Source: JAFAZI01 sp035501255
GTDB lineage: Bacteria; Actinomycetota; Actinomycetes; JAFAQI01
NCBI GenBank assembly: GCA_035501255.1
Contig: DATJWM010000096.1
Span: 1 to 33,715 of the forward strand
Reading direction: 5' to 3'
Length of the DNA stretch: 33,715 bases
Positions 15,527-25,135 of the stretch are shown piece by piece. The notes under the pieces are model-generated. The model saw only the letters and a program-made list of their open reading frames with translations. It was not told the origin of the DNA and searched no databases. The first letter of the stretch is position 1. Each line of letters begins with the position of its first letter. The position numbers and the translations under genes were made by a program.

Positions 15527-16938
15527 TACCTTCGCGCTCGACTTCGCAGGTAGGCGACCGGTCCGTAGGCAATTCCGGCCAGCTCCGCGGCCGTCAGCGA
15601 GCGTGGATAGGTCGTGGACTTACCGCGGTTCTTCGGCGACCGCGGATTCAACAGGTATTCGAGCCCCGCGCCGAGTCGGGGCAGCAGGTCTCGGCGTTCC
15701 TGTTCGTGCAGCAGCCGTTTGGTCAAGACCGCGCCGAGCCCCGCGCCGTAGTCAAAGATCTGCCGGCGCAAAGCGCGCAGGTCACGATGATGTTCGTGCC
15801 GGATGAGCGCCGCGGGCTCGTATACGAGCTGATGTCCGCGCAACACACACTCGAGATAGATGTCGAGGTCCTCGCCGCCCCTCGCCTTGGTCCCAGTGCC
15901 GAGGTAGTCGTCGTAGCCACCGATCGCCTCGATCGCCGACCGCCGCCAAGCGGCGTTGGCTCCGGAGCCGTACATACCGAGGATGTAGGGGTAGAGCGGA
16001 TGGTCGAGACGGTTGCCGTCGAGATCCCAACGCCGACGCCGAAAGCCTTTGCTGAACCCGCCGAACTCCTCGATCAGCAACTCCGGGCCGGTGACGAGCT
16101 CGTCGGGAAGGATCAGCCCGGTGACGCAGGCGACCTCGGGGACATCGAATGCCGCGACGAGCGATCCCAACCAGTCCGACGACAGCGCCACATCGTCGTC
16201 CGTGAGCGCGACGATCTCCCCTTCAGCCTCGCGAATCCCGCGGTTGCGCACCGTCCCGAGACCAGGCTGCGGCTCAGTGACGTAGAAGAGCCGATCATCG
16301 TCGAAGAACTCATCGACCAACGGTCCCGGCAGACCCGAGCTGCCCGGACGGTTATCGACGACCAGGACCTGGAAGTTGTCGTAGGTCTGGGCGAGCGCCG
16401 AACGAATGGTGCGCAGCAGCGGAGCGGGATCACCGCCGCACGTGGCGATACACACCGTCACCGAAGGTCTGGCGCTGCCGAGTCGGCTCGCCCACGAACA
16501 CGGTGGGTTCGCAACCACTGACAGGCCGGCCGGACCCAGCTCGGACGGAATCGCCAGCCCGTCCTCACGCAGATGATCCACCACCTCCGTCCAGAGCTCG
16601 CTCTTGACCGTCGCCGCGAGTAGTTCCGGAGCCCGGATCCGACCGTCCGGGTTGAACCAATCGGAGGGAACGAGGACAATGCCGATCGGTTGGCGGTGCA
16701 TGGACACCAGCAGGTGAACGCCGACGAAGTCCGCGCGCGAGGCGAAGCTCGGCACGGTGAGGTCCGTCATCGCAGCGCAGAGTTCCACCTCCCCCATCGC
16801 TATCGGACCGCGACCAGCGCGAGCACCCTTGGGAGCGCCGACGAACCAACCGCGAGGCACTGCGTGGGACGGCGCGGGGACCGACCCGCAGGATCCGGAT
16901 GTCCGATGGGCCGCTTCCTGAGACAAGGCGGTCGTCAT
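15526..16938 (-). CDS. Glycosyltransferase family 2 with N-terminal extension, first copy
   Basis: A 470-residue GT2. An N-terminal region of ~150 residues (GEVELCAAMTDLTVPSFASR and on) precedes the GT-A domain at PSVTVCIATCGGDPAPLLRT. Visible motifs are LVVDNRPG, IVALTDDDVALSSDWLG (DDD metal site), GMYGSGANAAWRRSAIEAIG and RGGEDLDIYLECVLRGH, then IFDYGAGLGAVLTKRLLH. It parallels the other extended GT2 downstream. The ATG overlaps the neuA-like stop as ATGA. This supports the chosen start over a Met 63 nt upstream. Confidence 0.9.
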   Translation of the reverse strand: MTTALSQEAAHRTSGSCGSVPAPSHAVPRGWFVGAPKGARAGRGPIAMGEVELCAAMTDLTVPSFASRADFVGVHLLVSMHRQPIGIVLVPSDWFNPDGRIRAPELLAATVKSELWTEVVDHLREDGLAIPSELGPAGLSVVANPPCSWASRLGSARPSVTVCIATCGGDPAPLLRTIRSALAQTYDNFQVLVVDNRPGSSGLPGPLVDEFFDDDRLFYVTEPQPGLGTVRNRGIREAEGEIVALTDDDVALSSDWLGSLVAAFDVPEVACVTGLILPDELVTGPELLIEEFGGFSKGFRRRRWDLDGNRLDHPLYPYILGMYGSGANAAWRRSAIEAIGGYDDYLGTGTKARGGEDLDIYLECVLRGHQLVYEPAALIRHEHHRDLRALRRQIFDYGAGLGAVLTKRLLHEQERRDLLPRLGAGLEYLLNPRSPKNRGKSTTYPRSLTAAELAGIAYGPVAYLRSRARR

Positions 16939-18197
16939 GCGATCGCGACCTGTCTGACGGTATGAGCCATGGTTCCGGTCCGCTCGGGCTTCGGAAGGCA
17001 ACCCAAGGCAAGAAGCCAGTCGACGAGCTCGCGGACCGCCCCGCGACCACCGCCGGACGCCAAGACGAGATCAGCGACTGCACACACCTCCGGAGCGGCG
17101 TCGTTGGGCGCGACGGCGAATCCCACCAGCGTCATGCAGCTCAGATCGTTGAGATCGTTTCCGATGTAAAGGCACTCGGATGCACTGATGCCACGGTCGT
17201 CCAGCCACTGGACAAGTGCAGGGCGCTTGTCCGCCACTCCGGTGAGACACTCGAGCTGCAACTTCTCGCAGCGTCGGGCCACTACCGGGTTGGTCTCGGT
17301 CGACAGCACGAGCAGCGCGGCTTCGGTCTCGGTGCGGAGTCGGGAAATCGCGAGACCGTCACTGCGGTTGACGATCACCGCCTCCTCGCCCGACTGAAGG
17401 ACGAGAGCACTGTTGTCCGTCATCACTCCGTCGAAATCCATCACTACGGCTCTGAGCCGATCCGGGGCCGCGACCGGCCGCTCCTCGTGTTCGGCAAGCG
17501 CAGCGTGCCAGTGTCTGGCCAGGGTGAGGTCGAATGGCGCATCGATCTCCATCGACCGTGACGCGGGTACGACGGCGAGCGCGGTCCGGCCGCAGAAGCG
17601 TGTGCCTGCCTCCAGGAAAGCCGAGGTTCGAAAGCCGTAGGCGGCACCGGTCTCGACGTACTGCGGCTCGAGCTCTTGGCGTGGACGGCGCAAGGAGCCG
17701 TCGTGATTCACGGCGGCCGCCGTGCCGTCTTCTTGTTGGCGCCACAAGAAGTTGTGCGTCTGCGACACCGTCCAACAGGAGTCGGCGCCACGCGACCGCA
17801 TCGTAGCGAGAACGAGCTCGATGTCTTCGACATCGATAAATGGTGAGGTGCACTGCACGAGGACCGTGAACTCGCTTACGGTGGAGCCGGTCGCGCGCAA
17901 CTGGTCGATCGCATGCCGTACAGCGGTCTCCGATGTCGCGCTGCTGGTTGCAAGGTTGTCTGGACGATGGACGACATCCGCACCTTCGCTCTCTGCGATT
18001 TCGGCGATCGCCTCGGAGTCGGTCGACACGACGACATCGCGGGCACTCGGTGCGCGCAAAGCCGCTTGCACGGCGCGGCGGATCAGCGGAATGCCACCGA
18101 CGGTTGCCAGGTTCTTGCTGGGGATTCCGACCGAGCCACCTCGAGCGGGAATCACGATCGTTGCGTCTGGGACAGGACCCATGTGCGTTGCGCCCAT
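16935..18197 (-). CDS. neuA: CMP-nonulosonic acid synthetase fused to KdsC-like HAD phosphatase
   Basis: A bifunctional cytosolic protein of 420 residues. Residues ~10-235 are a CMP-acylneuraminate cytidylyltransferase: VIPARGGSVGIPSKNLATVG (CTP loop), VVVSTDSEAIAEIAES, VLVQCTSPFIDVEDIE and SMEIDAPFDLTLAR. Residues ~245-400 are a KdsC-type HAD phosphatase: VVMDFDGVMTDNSALV (nucleophile and acid Asp), SDGLAISRLR, and YIGNDLNDLSCM (motif IV). The fusion is known in animal CMAS and some bacterial NeuA proteins. An intact phosphatase suggests that the upstream synthase yields a 9-phosphate that is dephosphorylated before activation. The ATG shares a base with the preceding stop (TGATG); a GTG sits directly before it. 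Confidence 0.92.
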   Translation of the reverse strand: MGATHMGPVPDATIVIPARGGSVGIPSKNLATVGGIPLIRRAVQAALRAPSARDVVVSTDSEAIAEIAESEGADVVHRPDNLATSSATSETAVRHAIDQLRATGSTVSEFTVLVQCTSPFIDVEDIELVLATMRSRGADSCWTVSQTHNFLWRQQEDGTAAAVNHDGSLRRPRQELEPQYVETGAAYGFRTSAFLEAGTRFCGRTALAVVPASRSMEIDAPFDLTLARHWHAALAEHEERPVAAPDRLRAVVMDFDGVMTDNSALVLQSGEEAVIVNRSDGLAISRLRTETEAALLVLSTETNPVVARRCEKLQLECLTGVADKRPALVQWLDDRGISASECLYIGNDLNDLSCMTLVGFAVAPNDAAPEVCAVADLVLASGGGRGAVRELVDWLLALGCLPKPERTGTMAHTVRQVAIA

Positions 18198-19018
18198 CAC
18201 AGGCCCTGAGCCGTGGCGGAGTGTTTGCGGACCAGTCGCCAACCGGGCCTCGCCATGCATCGGGCCCGCTGGGCCGCACGTGACCGCCGGCCCCTTGCCA
18301 CAAGGTTCACCAGGTCCTCCCCGCTCATGGTTCGGTCGACGACCAGCCGCCGGACGCGAAGAATCCGATCGCTTTCTGGTCGGAGCAATCCGCGGTGAAT
18401 GTTGTCGCCGACCTCGAAGCCGACGTCGTACCCCGCCCGGCGGGCAATCCTTCTGACCCGCCGGCCATGCCAGCCGTAGGGGTAGGCGATGGAGCGCACG
18501 GGGACCCCGATGACCTGCTCCAACGTGTCCCGACCGCGACGGAGTTCGGCCTCGACATCGCTGTCGTCGAGCAGATCGAGGGCCAGGTGACGGTCGCCGT
18601 GACCGCCCACTTCCATGCCCTGGCCGACGAGGTCACGAAGGTCGTCGGCGGAAAGAATCCGGCGATGGTCCTCACCGAGCGATGCCAGCCATTCCGAGGT
18701 GCCGCCGATATAGGCGGAAGGGACGAACACCGCCCCGGTCATCCCGTGACTGCGCATGATCGGCGCCGCGATTTCACCGAAGCTCGCGAATCCATCGTCG
18801 AAGGTCAACACGACCTGCCGCTCGGCGGTCCGTTCGTGCACCGCGGACGCCGACCCGGTGACGTAACCGGCGCCAGCCAAGGCATCGAGGTGTTCATCGA
18901 ACACCGCGGGCGGAACGACGAACCGGCGAAAGCGGTCGTGCACCTCACCGATGCCAAGGTCGTGGTAGAGCAGCACCGGGACATCGCCGGCGGAGGAGTA
19001 CGACGTCGACGCGCTCAC
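18197..19018 (-). CDS. Polysaccharide deacetylase (NodB/CE4 family)
   Basis: A 273-residue enzyme. VPVLLYHDLG, the metal-binding Asp pair in VVLTFDDGFASFG (D74/D75), EVGGHGDRHLALDLL (HxxxH), and IAYPYGWHGRRVRRI are the ordered CE4 motifs. No signal peptide is seen, so it may act on a lipid-linked or nucleotide-linked intermediate inside the cell, as PIG-L or NodB type deacetylases do. The GTG start overlaps the GT4 stop as GTGA. In this operon it may remove an N- or O-acetyl group before further decoration. Confidence 0.88.
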   Translation of the reverse strand: MSASTSYSSAGDVPVLLYHDLGIGEVHDRFRRFVVPPAVFDEHLDALAGAGYVTGSASAVHERTAERQVVLTFDDGFASFGEIAAPIMRSHGMTGAVFVPSAYIGGTSEWLASLGEDHRRILSADDLRDLVGQGMEVGGHGDRHLALDLLDDSDVEAELRRGRDTLEQVIGVPVRSIAYPYGWHGRRVRRIARRAGYDVGFEVGDNIHRGLLRPESDRILRVRRLVVDRTMSGEDLVNLVARGRRSRAAQRARCMARPGWRLVRKHSATAQGL

Positions 19019-20274
19019 AGCCCGACCACCTCGACCTGCCGCTCGGTCAGTATTTCGTCTGCCATTGACGAGCTCTCTGCAGACCGTTGGGCTGACCGCG
19101 CACCTTCGAACCCGAGAACCTCGTGCAGGAAAGCTGCGTACTGATCGGCAACGTCGTCCCACGAGAGAGGTGCGTCCAGCTGTCGGGGGGCCGCGTCGCG
19201 GGCAACCACGAGGCCGGCGGCAAGCGACGCGGGGTCAGCCGGCCTTACGACCACTGCGCCGCCGTAGCCTCGCGTCGCTTCGGGTAGCCCGCCGACCTCG
19301 GTGACGACGACCGGCAACCCCGCGGACATCGTGATGTGCAATGGGCCGCTTGCCGAAGACCGCAGGTAGGGAAGCGCGACCAGATCGGCCCGAGCGAAGT
19401 AGCCGGGCACCTCCGCGTCGGCCACGTACCGGTTCACGATCTCGATGTCGGAGGCGAAGCGACTCTTGACGGCGAGTTCCAGCGGGAGCGTCCATCCTTG
19501 CCACGTCTCGCCGACGATCAACAGCCGCCAGCGCTGCCCGTCACCGCGCGGCAGCCGGTCGAACGCCTCGACGAGGTGCTCGACTCCCTTGTAAGGCCGG
19601 ATGGTTCCGAAGAACAGGATCGTGGTAGCGCCATTGGTGGCCGAGGCTTGCGACGAGGCACCGGCCAGCTCGTACGGCCCGTGCGGCACGACGGCAACCC
19701 GATCGGCGTCGAGCCCGAGCGCGGCGGACAGCCTGGTGCGATCCCACTCCGAGTGCACGACGAAACCGGACGCATGCCGAATCAAGTGCCGCAGCCCGCG
19801 ATGAACGACAGGACGAACGAGAGGAAGCGCTCCCTCACCGGTATCGAGGTCCTCGTGAAACTCGATGACCGTACGGCCGCCACCGTGCCGAGCCACCCTG
19901 GCGAGTATCAGGTACCAGGGAAGCACCGCTCCGGTCCACCACTGCAGCACCATGACGCGCGGGCGCTGCCGGCGAACAAACCTCGCCGCTCTGACGATGC
20001 TGGGAAGTCCCCACCAGTTGACGCCGTCGATGGTTGGTACGACCTCGGACAGGCGGTACGCCGTGATGTCGGCACCGACCCGATCCCGGCCCGGATAGAA
20101 GCGGCGTGGAATGAGAGCCCGCATGAGCACAGCCGACGCCGACATTCGTTGCGAGAGGGCGCGCGTCAAGAAGTACGTGTAGTAGCTGATACCGCTGATG
20201 TAGTGCGTGCCGGAGCCGACGACACAGACGTCCGCTCGTTCTGGGTCGGGAGGCGACCAGTGCTGTGAGGCCAT
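19015..20274 (-). CDS. Glycosyltransferase family 4
   Basis: A 419-residue GT-B enzyme. The N-terminal acceptor half starts DVCVVGSGTHYISGISYYTY (glycine-rich loop). The donor half contains RVAVVPHGPYE, ILFFGTIRPYKGVEHLVEAF and ADLVALPYLRSSASGPLHIT, where the usual E-x(7)-E region is modified, then GLPVVVTEVGGLPE. It transfers a sugar from a nucleotide donor to a lipid-linked acceptor on the cytosolic face. It starts 6 nt after the NeuB stop with no obvious ribosome-binding site, so translation is probably coupled. Confidence 0.9.
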   Translation of the reverse strand: MASQHWSPPDPERADVCVVGSGTHYISGISYYTYFLTRALSQRMSASAVLMRALIPRRFYPGRDRVGADITAYRLSEVVPTIDGVNWWGLPSIVRAARFVRRQRPRVMVLQWWTGAVLPWYLILARVARHGGGRTVIEFHEDLDTGEGALPLVRPVVHRGLRHLIRHASGFVVHSEWDRTRLSAALGLDADRVAVVPHGPYELAGASSQASATNGATTILFFGTIRPYKGVEHLVEAFDRLPRGDGQRWRLLIVGETWQGWTLPLELAVKSRFASDIEIVNRYVADAEVPGYFARADLVALPYLRSSASGPLHITMSAGLPVVVTEVGGLPEATRGYGGAVVVRPADPASLAAGLVVARDAAPRQLDAPLSWDDVADQYAAFLHEVLGFEGARSAQRSAESSSMADEILTERQVEVVGL

Positions 20275-20280
20275 TGTTGA

Positions 20281-21153
<873 letters not shown>

Positions 21154-21209
21154 AGTCAGTCCACCTCTCTGAAGGCGCAGGGCACCAGTAGCAAGTTGAC
21201 GAACACGGG

Positions 21210-22133
21210 CTAGCCGACCGAGTCGATCCGCGGCTCGAGCGCGACGCGATCGACGTCTCGTTGGACCGGAAGCGCACCGGCACCGGGTCGAACGAAGGGC
21301 AGCACCTTGGCGGCCTGCTCTCTGCGCCGAAGAACCCTCCGTTCCCGGGCGATCGTCTTGAGCACCCGGACCCCGTCGGTGAAGGCGTTGAGGTTGCTTG
21401 CGCCGCTGAGTCGTGGCGTCTCGAAGGAGGGCACCTCGGTGATGGTCAGGCCGCCGAGGTGCACGCGGATGTTGATCAGCGTCTCGACCTCGAACCCGTC
21501 ACCCCACCGCTTCTCCTCGCTGTCGTCGCTGAGGTCGCCGGCATCGAGCGCGAGCACCGGCAGGACCCGGGTCCAGAAGGCGTTGTAGCCGTAGCAGAGG
21601 TCGGTGTAACCGGTGCGGTGCACGGTCTTGGTCAGGCCGTTCAGAGCCCGATTGCCGGCAGCGCGCAGCCTGGTGATATCCGAGCTGCCGCCGCCAGGCG
21701 CGAACCGGCTGCCCTTTGCGTAGTCAGCGCCGGCCTGCAGCGCCGCAACGAAGTAGGGGATCTCGCCCGGGTCCATCGAGCCGTCGGCATCGATCATGAC
21801 GATGATGTCGCCGCACGCTGCCTGGAAGCCGCATGCGAGCGCGTTACCTTTGCCACGACGGTTCTGCGTCAGGACCCGAACGTCCGGCCACAGCGAGCGG
21901 GCGACCGCGATCGTGTCGTCGCGTGACCGCCCGTCGACGAGGATGATCTCTGTGATGCCTTTGGGCATCCGTTCAGCGAGCCACGGAAGGTTGCGCGACT
22001 CGTTCATCGCCGGGATCACGACCGAGACCGTCGGACCGTTCGAGTCGAGGTGAATGCGCGGCGCGGGCATCCGGACGCGAAGCGCGCCGACGAGGCACGC
22101 GTCGTCCACCTCTGCCATTTGTGGATCGGTCAT
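21210..22133 (-). CDS. DPM1-like glycosyltransferase family 2
   Basis: First gene of the glycan operon, 307 residues. After ~30 residues, VSVVIPAMNESRNLPWLAER, ILVDGRSRDDTIAVA, NRRGKGNALACGFQAACGD and IVMIDADGSMDPGEIP are the motifs of polyprenyl-phosphate mannose/glucose synthases. YNAFWTRVLPVL and ETPRLSGASNLNAFTDGVRV complete the domain. No C-terminal membrane helices are present. It probably makes a polyprenyl-phosphate-linked sugar or primes the lipid carrier. GGAGAGG lies just upstream of the ATG. A 56-bp gap separates it from neuB. Confidence 0.88.
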   Translation of the reverse strand: MTDPQMAEVDDACLVGALRVRMPAPRIHLDSNGPTVSVVIPAMNESRNLPWLAERMPKGITEIILVDGRSRDDTIAVARSLWPDVRVLTQNRRGKGNALACGFQAACGDIIVMIDADGSMDPGEIPYFVAALQAGADYAKGSRFAPGGGSSDITRLRAAGNRALNGLTKTVHRTGYTDLCYGYNAFWTRVLPVLALDAGDLSDDSEEKRWGDGFEVETLINIRVHLGGLTITEVPSFETPRLSGASNLNAFTDGVRVLKTIARERRVLRRREQAAKVLPFVRPGAGALPVQRDVDRVALEPRIDSVG

Positions 22134-22472
22134 GACCTCTCCAAGCTCAGGTACGGAAAGAAGCGCACAGGCGGAGACCCTCGTCGGCGTCCGCGTGCCT
22201 GAGACGAATCGTGTTGGTCCTCTCGGTGGGCTACCGCTGGACCAGCCGGCCGATCCGACAACGATGATCCTGACCGGCCAAGGCGAGCGGGAGGTTACGT
22301 GAACCGATCAGGCAGGTAACACTTTTGCTCACAACAGCAACGTTTTTCGTCCTGTCATGTCACCCTGCTGGCGGATCGATCCGACTCGCGCGCAACATGC
22401 ACGACACACGCCGTAGCAGGTTGGCTTTCGGCAGTGTTACGCCGAGGTGACCCAAGCAGTCACAATGGGCGG
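22134..22472. promoter_or_regulatory. Divergent intergenic region; likely promoter of the glycan operon
   Basis: 339 bp between the leftward glycan operon and the rightward zinc-ribbon gene. It contains an A/T-richer patch around 22310-22360. A weak minus-strand candidate there is TTGCTG-N16-TACCTG. GGTTACGTGAACC at ~22294 is a near-palindrome. On the plus strand CACAAT (22461-22466) sits 6 nt before the GTG of the small gene and may be a -10 box for leaderless transcription. No riboswitch or RNA gene is seen. Confidence 0.4.
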
Positions 22473-22658
22473 GTGAACCCACGCGCGCCGTCCCCCGACG
22501 ACCTTTGCGTGCGGTGTCATCACAGCGTCGCCGTCCACACCCATCTGCGGTCGGGGACCGACTGCGCCGAATGCTCCTGCCCACGTTTGCAAACGGCAGG
22601 CCGCTGGACAATCGGCCGGTTCAACCCGGTCGCATTGCTCCGCACCCGCCGCAGCTGA
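22473..22658 (+). CDS. Small zinc-ribbon-like protein
   Basis: A 61-residue protein with two paired-cysteine knuckles: DDLCVRCHHSVAVHTH and TDCAECSCPRL (C-x2-C and C-x2-C-x-C) separated by ~20 residues containing His. I recognise a general actinobacterial small-protein pattern, but no named function. The GTG start is chosen because it follows the CACAAT box by 6 nt, consistent with a leaderless mRNA; an upstream in-frame Met would lack Cys-type homology. It stands alone, convergent with the next gene by 10 bp. Confidence 0.65.
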   Translation: MNPRAPSPDDLCVRCHHSVAVHTHLRSGTDCAECSCPRLQTAGRWTIGRFNPVALLRTRRS

Positions 22659-22668
22659 CGCCCGACCG

Positions 22669-23652
22669 TCAGCCGGACGTCGCGGCCCGGGCAAGGGTGA
22701 CCTTGACCGGCCGATGGTCACTACCGGCGCCATGTCCAAGCGAATAAGAAGTCGCCGTTAGCCCGGCGCTGTACAGCACGTGATCCGGCCGCAGGAACGG
22801 CGGCACGACGCGGTGGTTCCGGGGCCAGGTCATCTGCCAGCCTTGTCCGCGAGCGACCGCCGAGTCGACGAGCCCCTCGTTAAGGATCGATCGGAACTGC
22901 CTCATGTCTCCGGTGGCGTTGAAGTCCCCCGCCACGATGAGCGGCCGTGGCGCCCTCGCCGCGCGATCCTTGATCGCTGCGAGCTGATTCGCCCACTGCT
23001 GCGGCTCAAACGCGCCGTACGGAGCGTAGGTATGTACGACGAGAAGCGAGATCGGCCCGCCGGCGGCAGGGTTCAAGACCCCGCTGTACTCCGCGTGGCT
23101 GCCGGCGTACCAGGTCCTCGACCCGGTCAGTGGGACGTCGGACCAGACTGCGAAACCCGTCGAGTCGTCGGACGGGTGCAGGTAGCGCCAGTGGTAGCGA
23201 TCGACCGCTCCGGTTGAGAGCAGGGACTTCTCGTTCGCCTCGCTGAACTCCTCGAGGGTGACCACGTCCGGATGGTCATTCGCGATCTCCTCGGCGATCC
23301 CGTGCAGGTCGAGGTTGTTGAACCGCACGTTCGCGTCGAACACCTTCAGCCGCCAACTCCCCACTGCCGGCGCGGCCGTCACGTCGGGACGCCAGGTCGG
23401 CCACAGCAGCACGATCTGAATGGCGATGAACGCCAGGGCAACCCCGGCGACCCGCCACTTGCGGCGGATAAGTGCCGCGACCGCGACGACCCACGCGAGG
23501 AAGTACGGCCAGGGCGTGACCGCTGCCATCCCCACCACGAGCTCGGATTCACCGGGCTGCCAGATCCGAATGATCGTGAAGGCTGCCAGCAGGGCAAGGG
23601 TCACCCAGCACAGCACCCACCACGCGCGACCGAGCGAGCGCGCGAGATCCAC
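22669..23652 (-). CDS. Membrane-anchored endonuclease/exonuclease/phosphatase family protein
   Basis: 327 residues. Three hydrophobic segments (~10-28, ~45-60, ~68-88) are followed by an outward-facing EEP (DNase I-like) domain: LKVFDANVRFNNLD, VVTLEEFSEAN (metal Glu), LLVVHTYAPYGAFEP, LIVAGDFNATGDM (GDFN), FLRPDHVLYSAG and GAGSDHRPVKVTL (catalytic Asp-His). The layout matches extracellular EEP proteins of actinobacteria; the substrate may be nucleic acid or a phosphodiester in the envelope. GTG start. It follows otsB by 12 bp, so it is the last gene of that unit. Confidence 0.88.
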   Translation of the reverse strand: MDLARSLGRAWWVLCWVTLALLAAFTIIRIWQPGESELVVGMAAVTPWPYFLAWVVAVAALIRRKWRVAGVALAFIAIQIVLLWPTWRPDVTAAPAVGSWRLKVFDANVRFNNLDLHGIAEEIANDHPDVVTLEEFSEANEKSLLSTGAVDRYHWRYLHPSDDSTGFAVWSDVPLTGSRTWYAGSHAEYSGVLNPAAGGPISLLVVHTYAPYGAFEPQQWANQLAAIKDRAARAPRPLIVAGDFNATGDMRQFRSILNEGLVDSAVARGQGWQMTWPRNHRVVPPFLRPDHVLYSAGLTATSYSLGHGAGSDHRPVKVTLARAATSG

Positions 23653-23664
23653 CGCGAGAGTCTG

Positions 23665-24471
23665 TCAGTCGAGTGTTAAGAGCGAGTTCAGCCAGGCGAC
23701 GAGCTCGACTTGACCCGCGAGCACGAGGTCGGCCTCCGCGCGCAACCGGTCCGGCGCGTCCGGCGAGTCGGGCGGTACGACGGCGACCGTCAGCCCGTCG
23801 AACTCGCCGATCGAACGTCGGTGCTTCACGACGTCAACGGCAGGAAGGTCACCCAGATCGTCACCCGCGTAGATCACAACTCTGGGACGGATCTCCGCGA
23901 TCTGGGTCGCCAATGCCACGCCCTTGTCCACCCCGGGTGGGCGCAGTTCGAGCACGTACCGACCCGGCACCGCCTCGAGACCGGTCTCGGCGGCCAGCGC
24001 CACCAGGGCGGGCCTCAGCTCGTCAAGCGCGCCCTGCGGGTCGCTCGCCGGGCGGCTGTGAATGACGAGCGAGTGCACCTTGTCCTCGACGTACACGCCC
24101 TCGTGCGCGCCCGAGAGCACAGCGGGCAGGCGCGTACGCGCCTCCCCGACGCCCGGGTCAGGGTCGGGGGTGGTCAAGACGCCGTCCCGCCAGAGCTGCA
24201 GGCCGTAGTGACCGAGCACTCTCAGACCGGGCACGTCGGTCACCCCGGCCAGCCGGACGACGTCCTGCGCACCGCGCCCGCTGATCAGCGTGACCTGCGC
24301 GCCTCGGGCGGCGAGCATTCTCAGGACGCCGACCGCCTCGGGGACCGGCCGCGCATCCTCCGGTCGCTTGACGATCGGCGCCAGCGTGCCGTCGAAGTCA
24401 AGCGCGATCAGCGTGCGCTGTGGGTCGGCTCGGACTGCAGCGACGACCCGCTGCTCGTCCACGCCCGCCAT
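23665..24471 (-). CDS. otsB: Trehalose-6-phosphate phosphatase
   Basis: A HAD-family phosphatase of 268 residues that makes trehalose from the OtsA product in the cytosol. Motif I is LIALDFDGTLAPIV (nucleophile and acid Asp) and motif II is VTLISGRGAQDV. The cap segment is LRVLGHYGLQLWRDG, then YVLELRPPGVDKGVALATQ (motif III Lys) and VVIYAGDDLGDLPAV (motif IV Asp pair). The Met start gives the usual length; longer reading-frame extensions upstream run into the LytR_C gene. It begins 5 bp after that gene's stop. Confidence 0.94.
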   Translation of the reverse strand: MAGVDEQRVVAAVRADPQRTLIALDFDGTLAPIVKRPEDARPVPEAVGVLRMLAARGAQVTLISGRGAQDVVRLAGVTDVPGLRVLGHYGLQLWRDGVLTTPDPDPGVGEARTRLPAVLSGAHEGVYVEDKVHSLVIHSRPASDPQGALDELRPALVALAAETGLEAVPGRYVLELRPPGVDKGVALATQIAEIRPRVVIYAGDDLGDLPAVDVVKHRRSIGEFDGLTVAVVPPDSPDAPDRLRAEADLVLAGQVELVAWLNSLLTLD

Positions 24472-24476
24472 GGCGC

Positions 24477-25124
24477 TCAGAGTGCCCAGTAGCGGGTCAC
24501 GACAAGCGTGAGCCCGGCGCTGGTGATCCCGCCTTCGCTGTTGGGTTCGATGCGATCGATCGAGCTGAACTGCGAGGCAAGATGGCGCGCGGCCGCGCGC
24601 TTGCCCGGCGGGTAGAAGACGGTCGAGGTGGGAGTCCGACCCTGCAGGTTTCCGACGTAGACAACCTGCCAGCCGCGGTCGGCGACCTGGGCGGCGACCT
24701 CGTGCGCGAGGCCGGTGATTCGCGAGTTGTTGAGCACCTGAACGGGCGCGACTGCGTGCCGCCACGCATCGTGAGCGGGTGTGGAGGTCTTCGGCGAACG
24801 CCGGGCGTTTGAGCTCGGCGACGGACTCGACGGGGAGGGACGCGGCCGGTTCGACCGTTCGTGGGAGCGACTCGGCGACGGTGCAGGAACTGCGACCTGC
24901 GAGGCGGGCGGCGGTGTGCCGACCACGACCGCGGCGGACGACGGGCCGCCCGAGCCATGCCCGTTGATGATGATGAGGAGGATCACCACGACGACCACCA
25001 CCACGATCGCCGTCGTGGGTGCCACCAGCCGGGCCACCAGCGGTGTCGGTTCGAAAGCTCCGCGATGGCTGACCGGACGCTCGCCGGGCGGTCGAGCCGA
25101 CGGCTGCTCCGGCGGGTCGGTCAT
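24477..25124 (-). CDS. LytR C-terminal domain membrane protein
   Basis: A 215-residue single-pass protein: a ~33-residue cytosolic tail, one strong transmembrane helix (valine/isoleucine-rich, ~34-54), a Pro/Ser-rich wall-spanning linker (~65-118), and a LytR_C domain (~127-213; PVQVLNNSRITGLAHEVA, WQVVYVGNLQGRT, VFYPPGKRAAARHLA). It resembles the mycobacterial Rv0431-type proteins, which also follow a DUF3263 gene. The role is likely in cell-envelope maintenance, but not proven. Confidence 0.88.
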   Translation of the reverse strand: MTDPPEQPSARPPGERPVSHRGAFEPTPLVARLVAPTTAIVVVVVVVILLIIINGHGSGGPSSAAVVVGTPPPASQVAVPAPSPSRSHERSNRPRPSPSSPSPSSNARRSPKTSTPAHDAWRHAVAPVQVLNNSRITGLAHEVAAQVADRGWQVVYVGNLQGRTPTSTVFYPPGKRAAARHLASQFSSIDRIEPNSEGGITSAGLTLVVTRYWAL

Positions 25125-25135
25125 CGGTGAACGGG

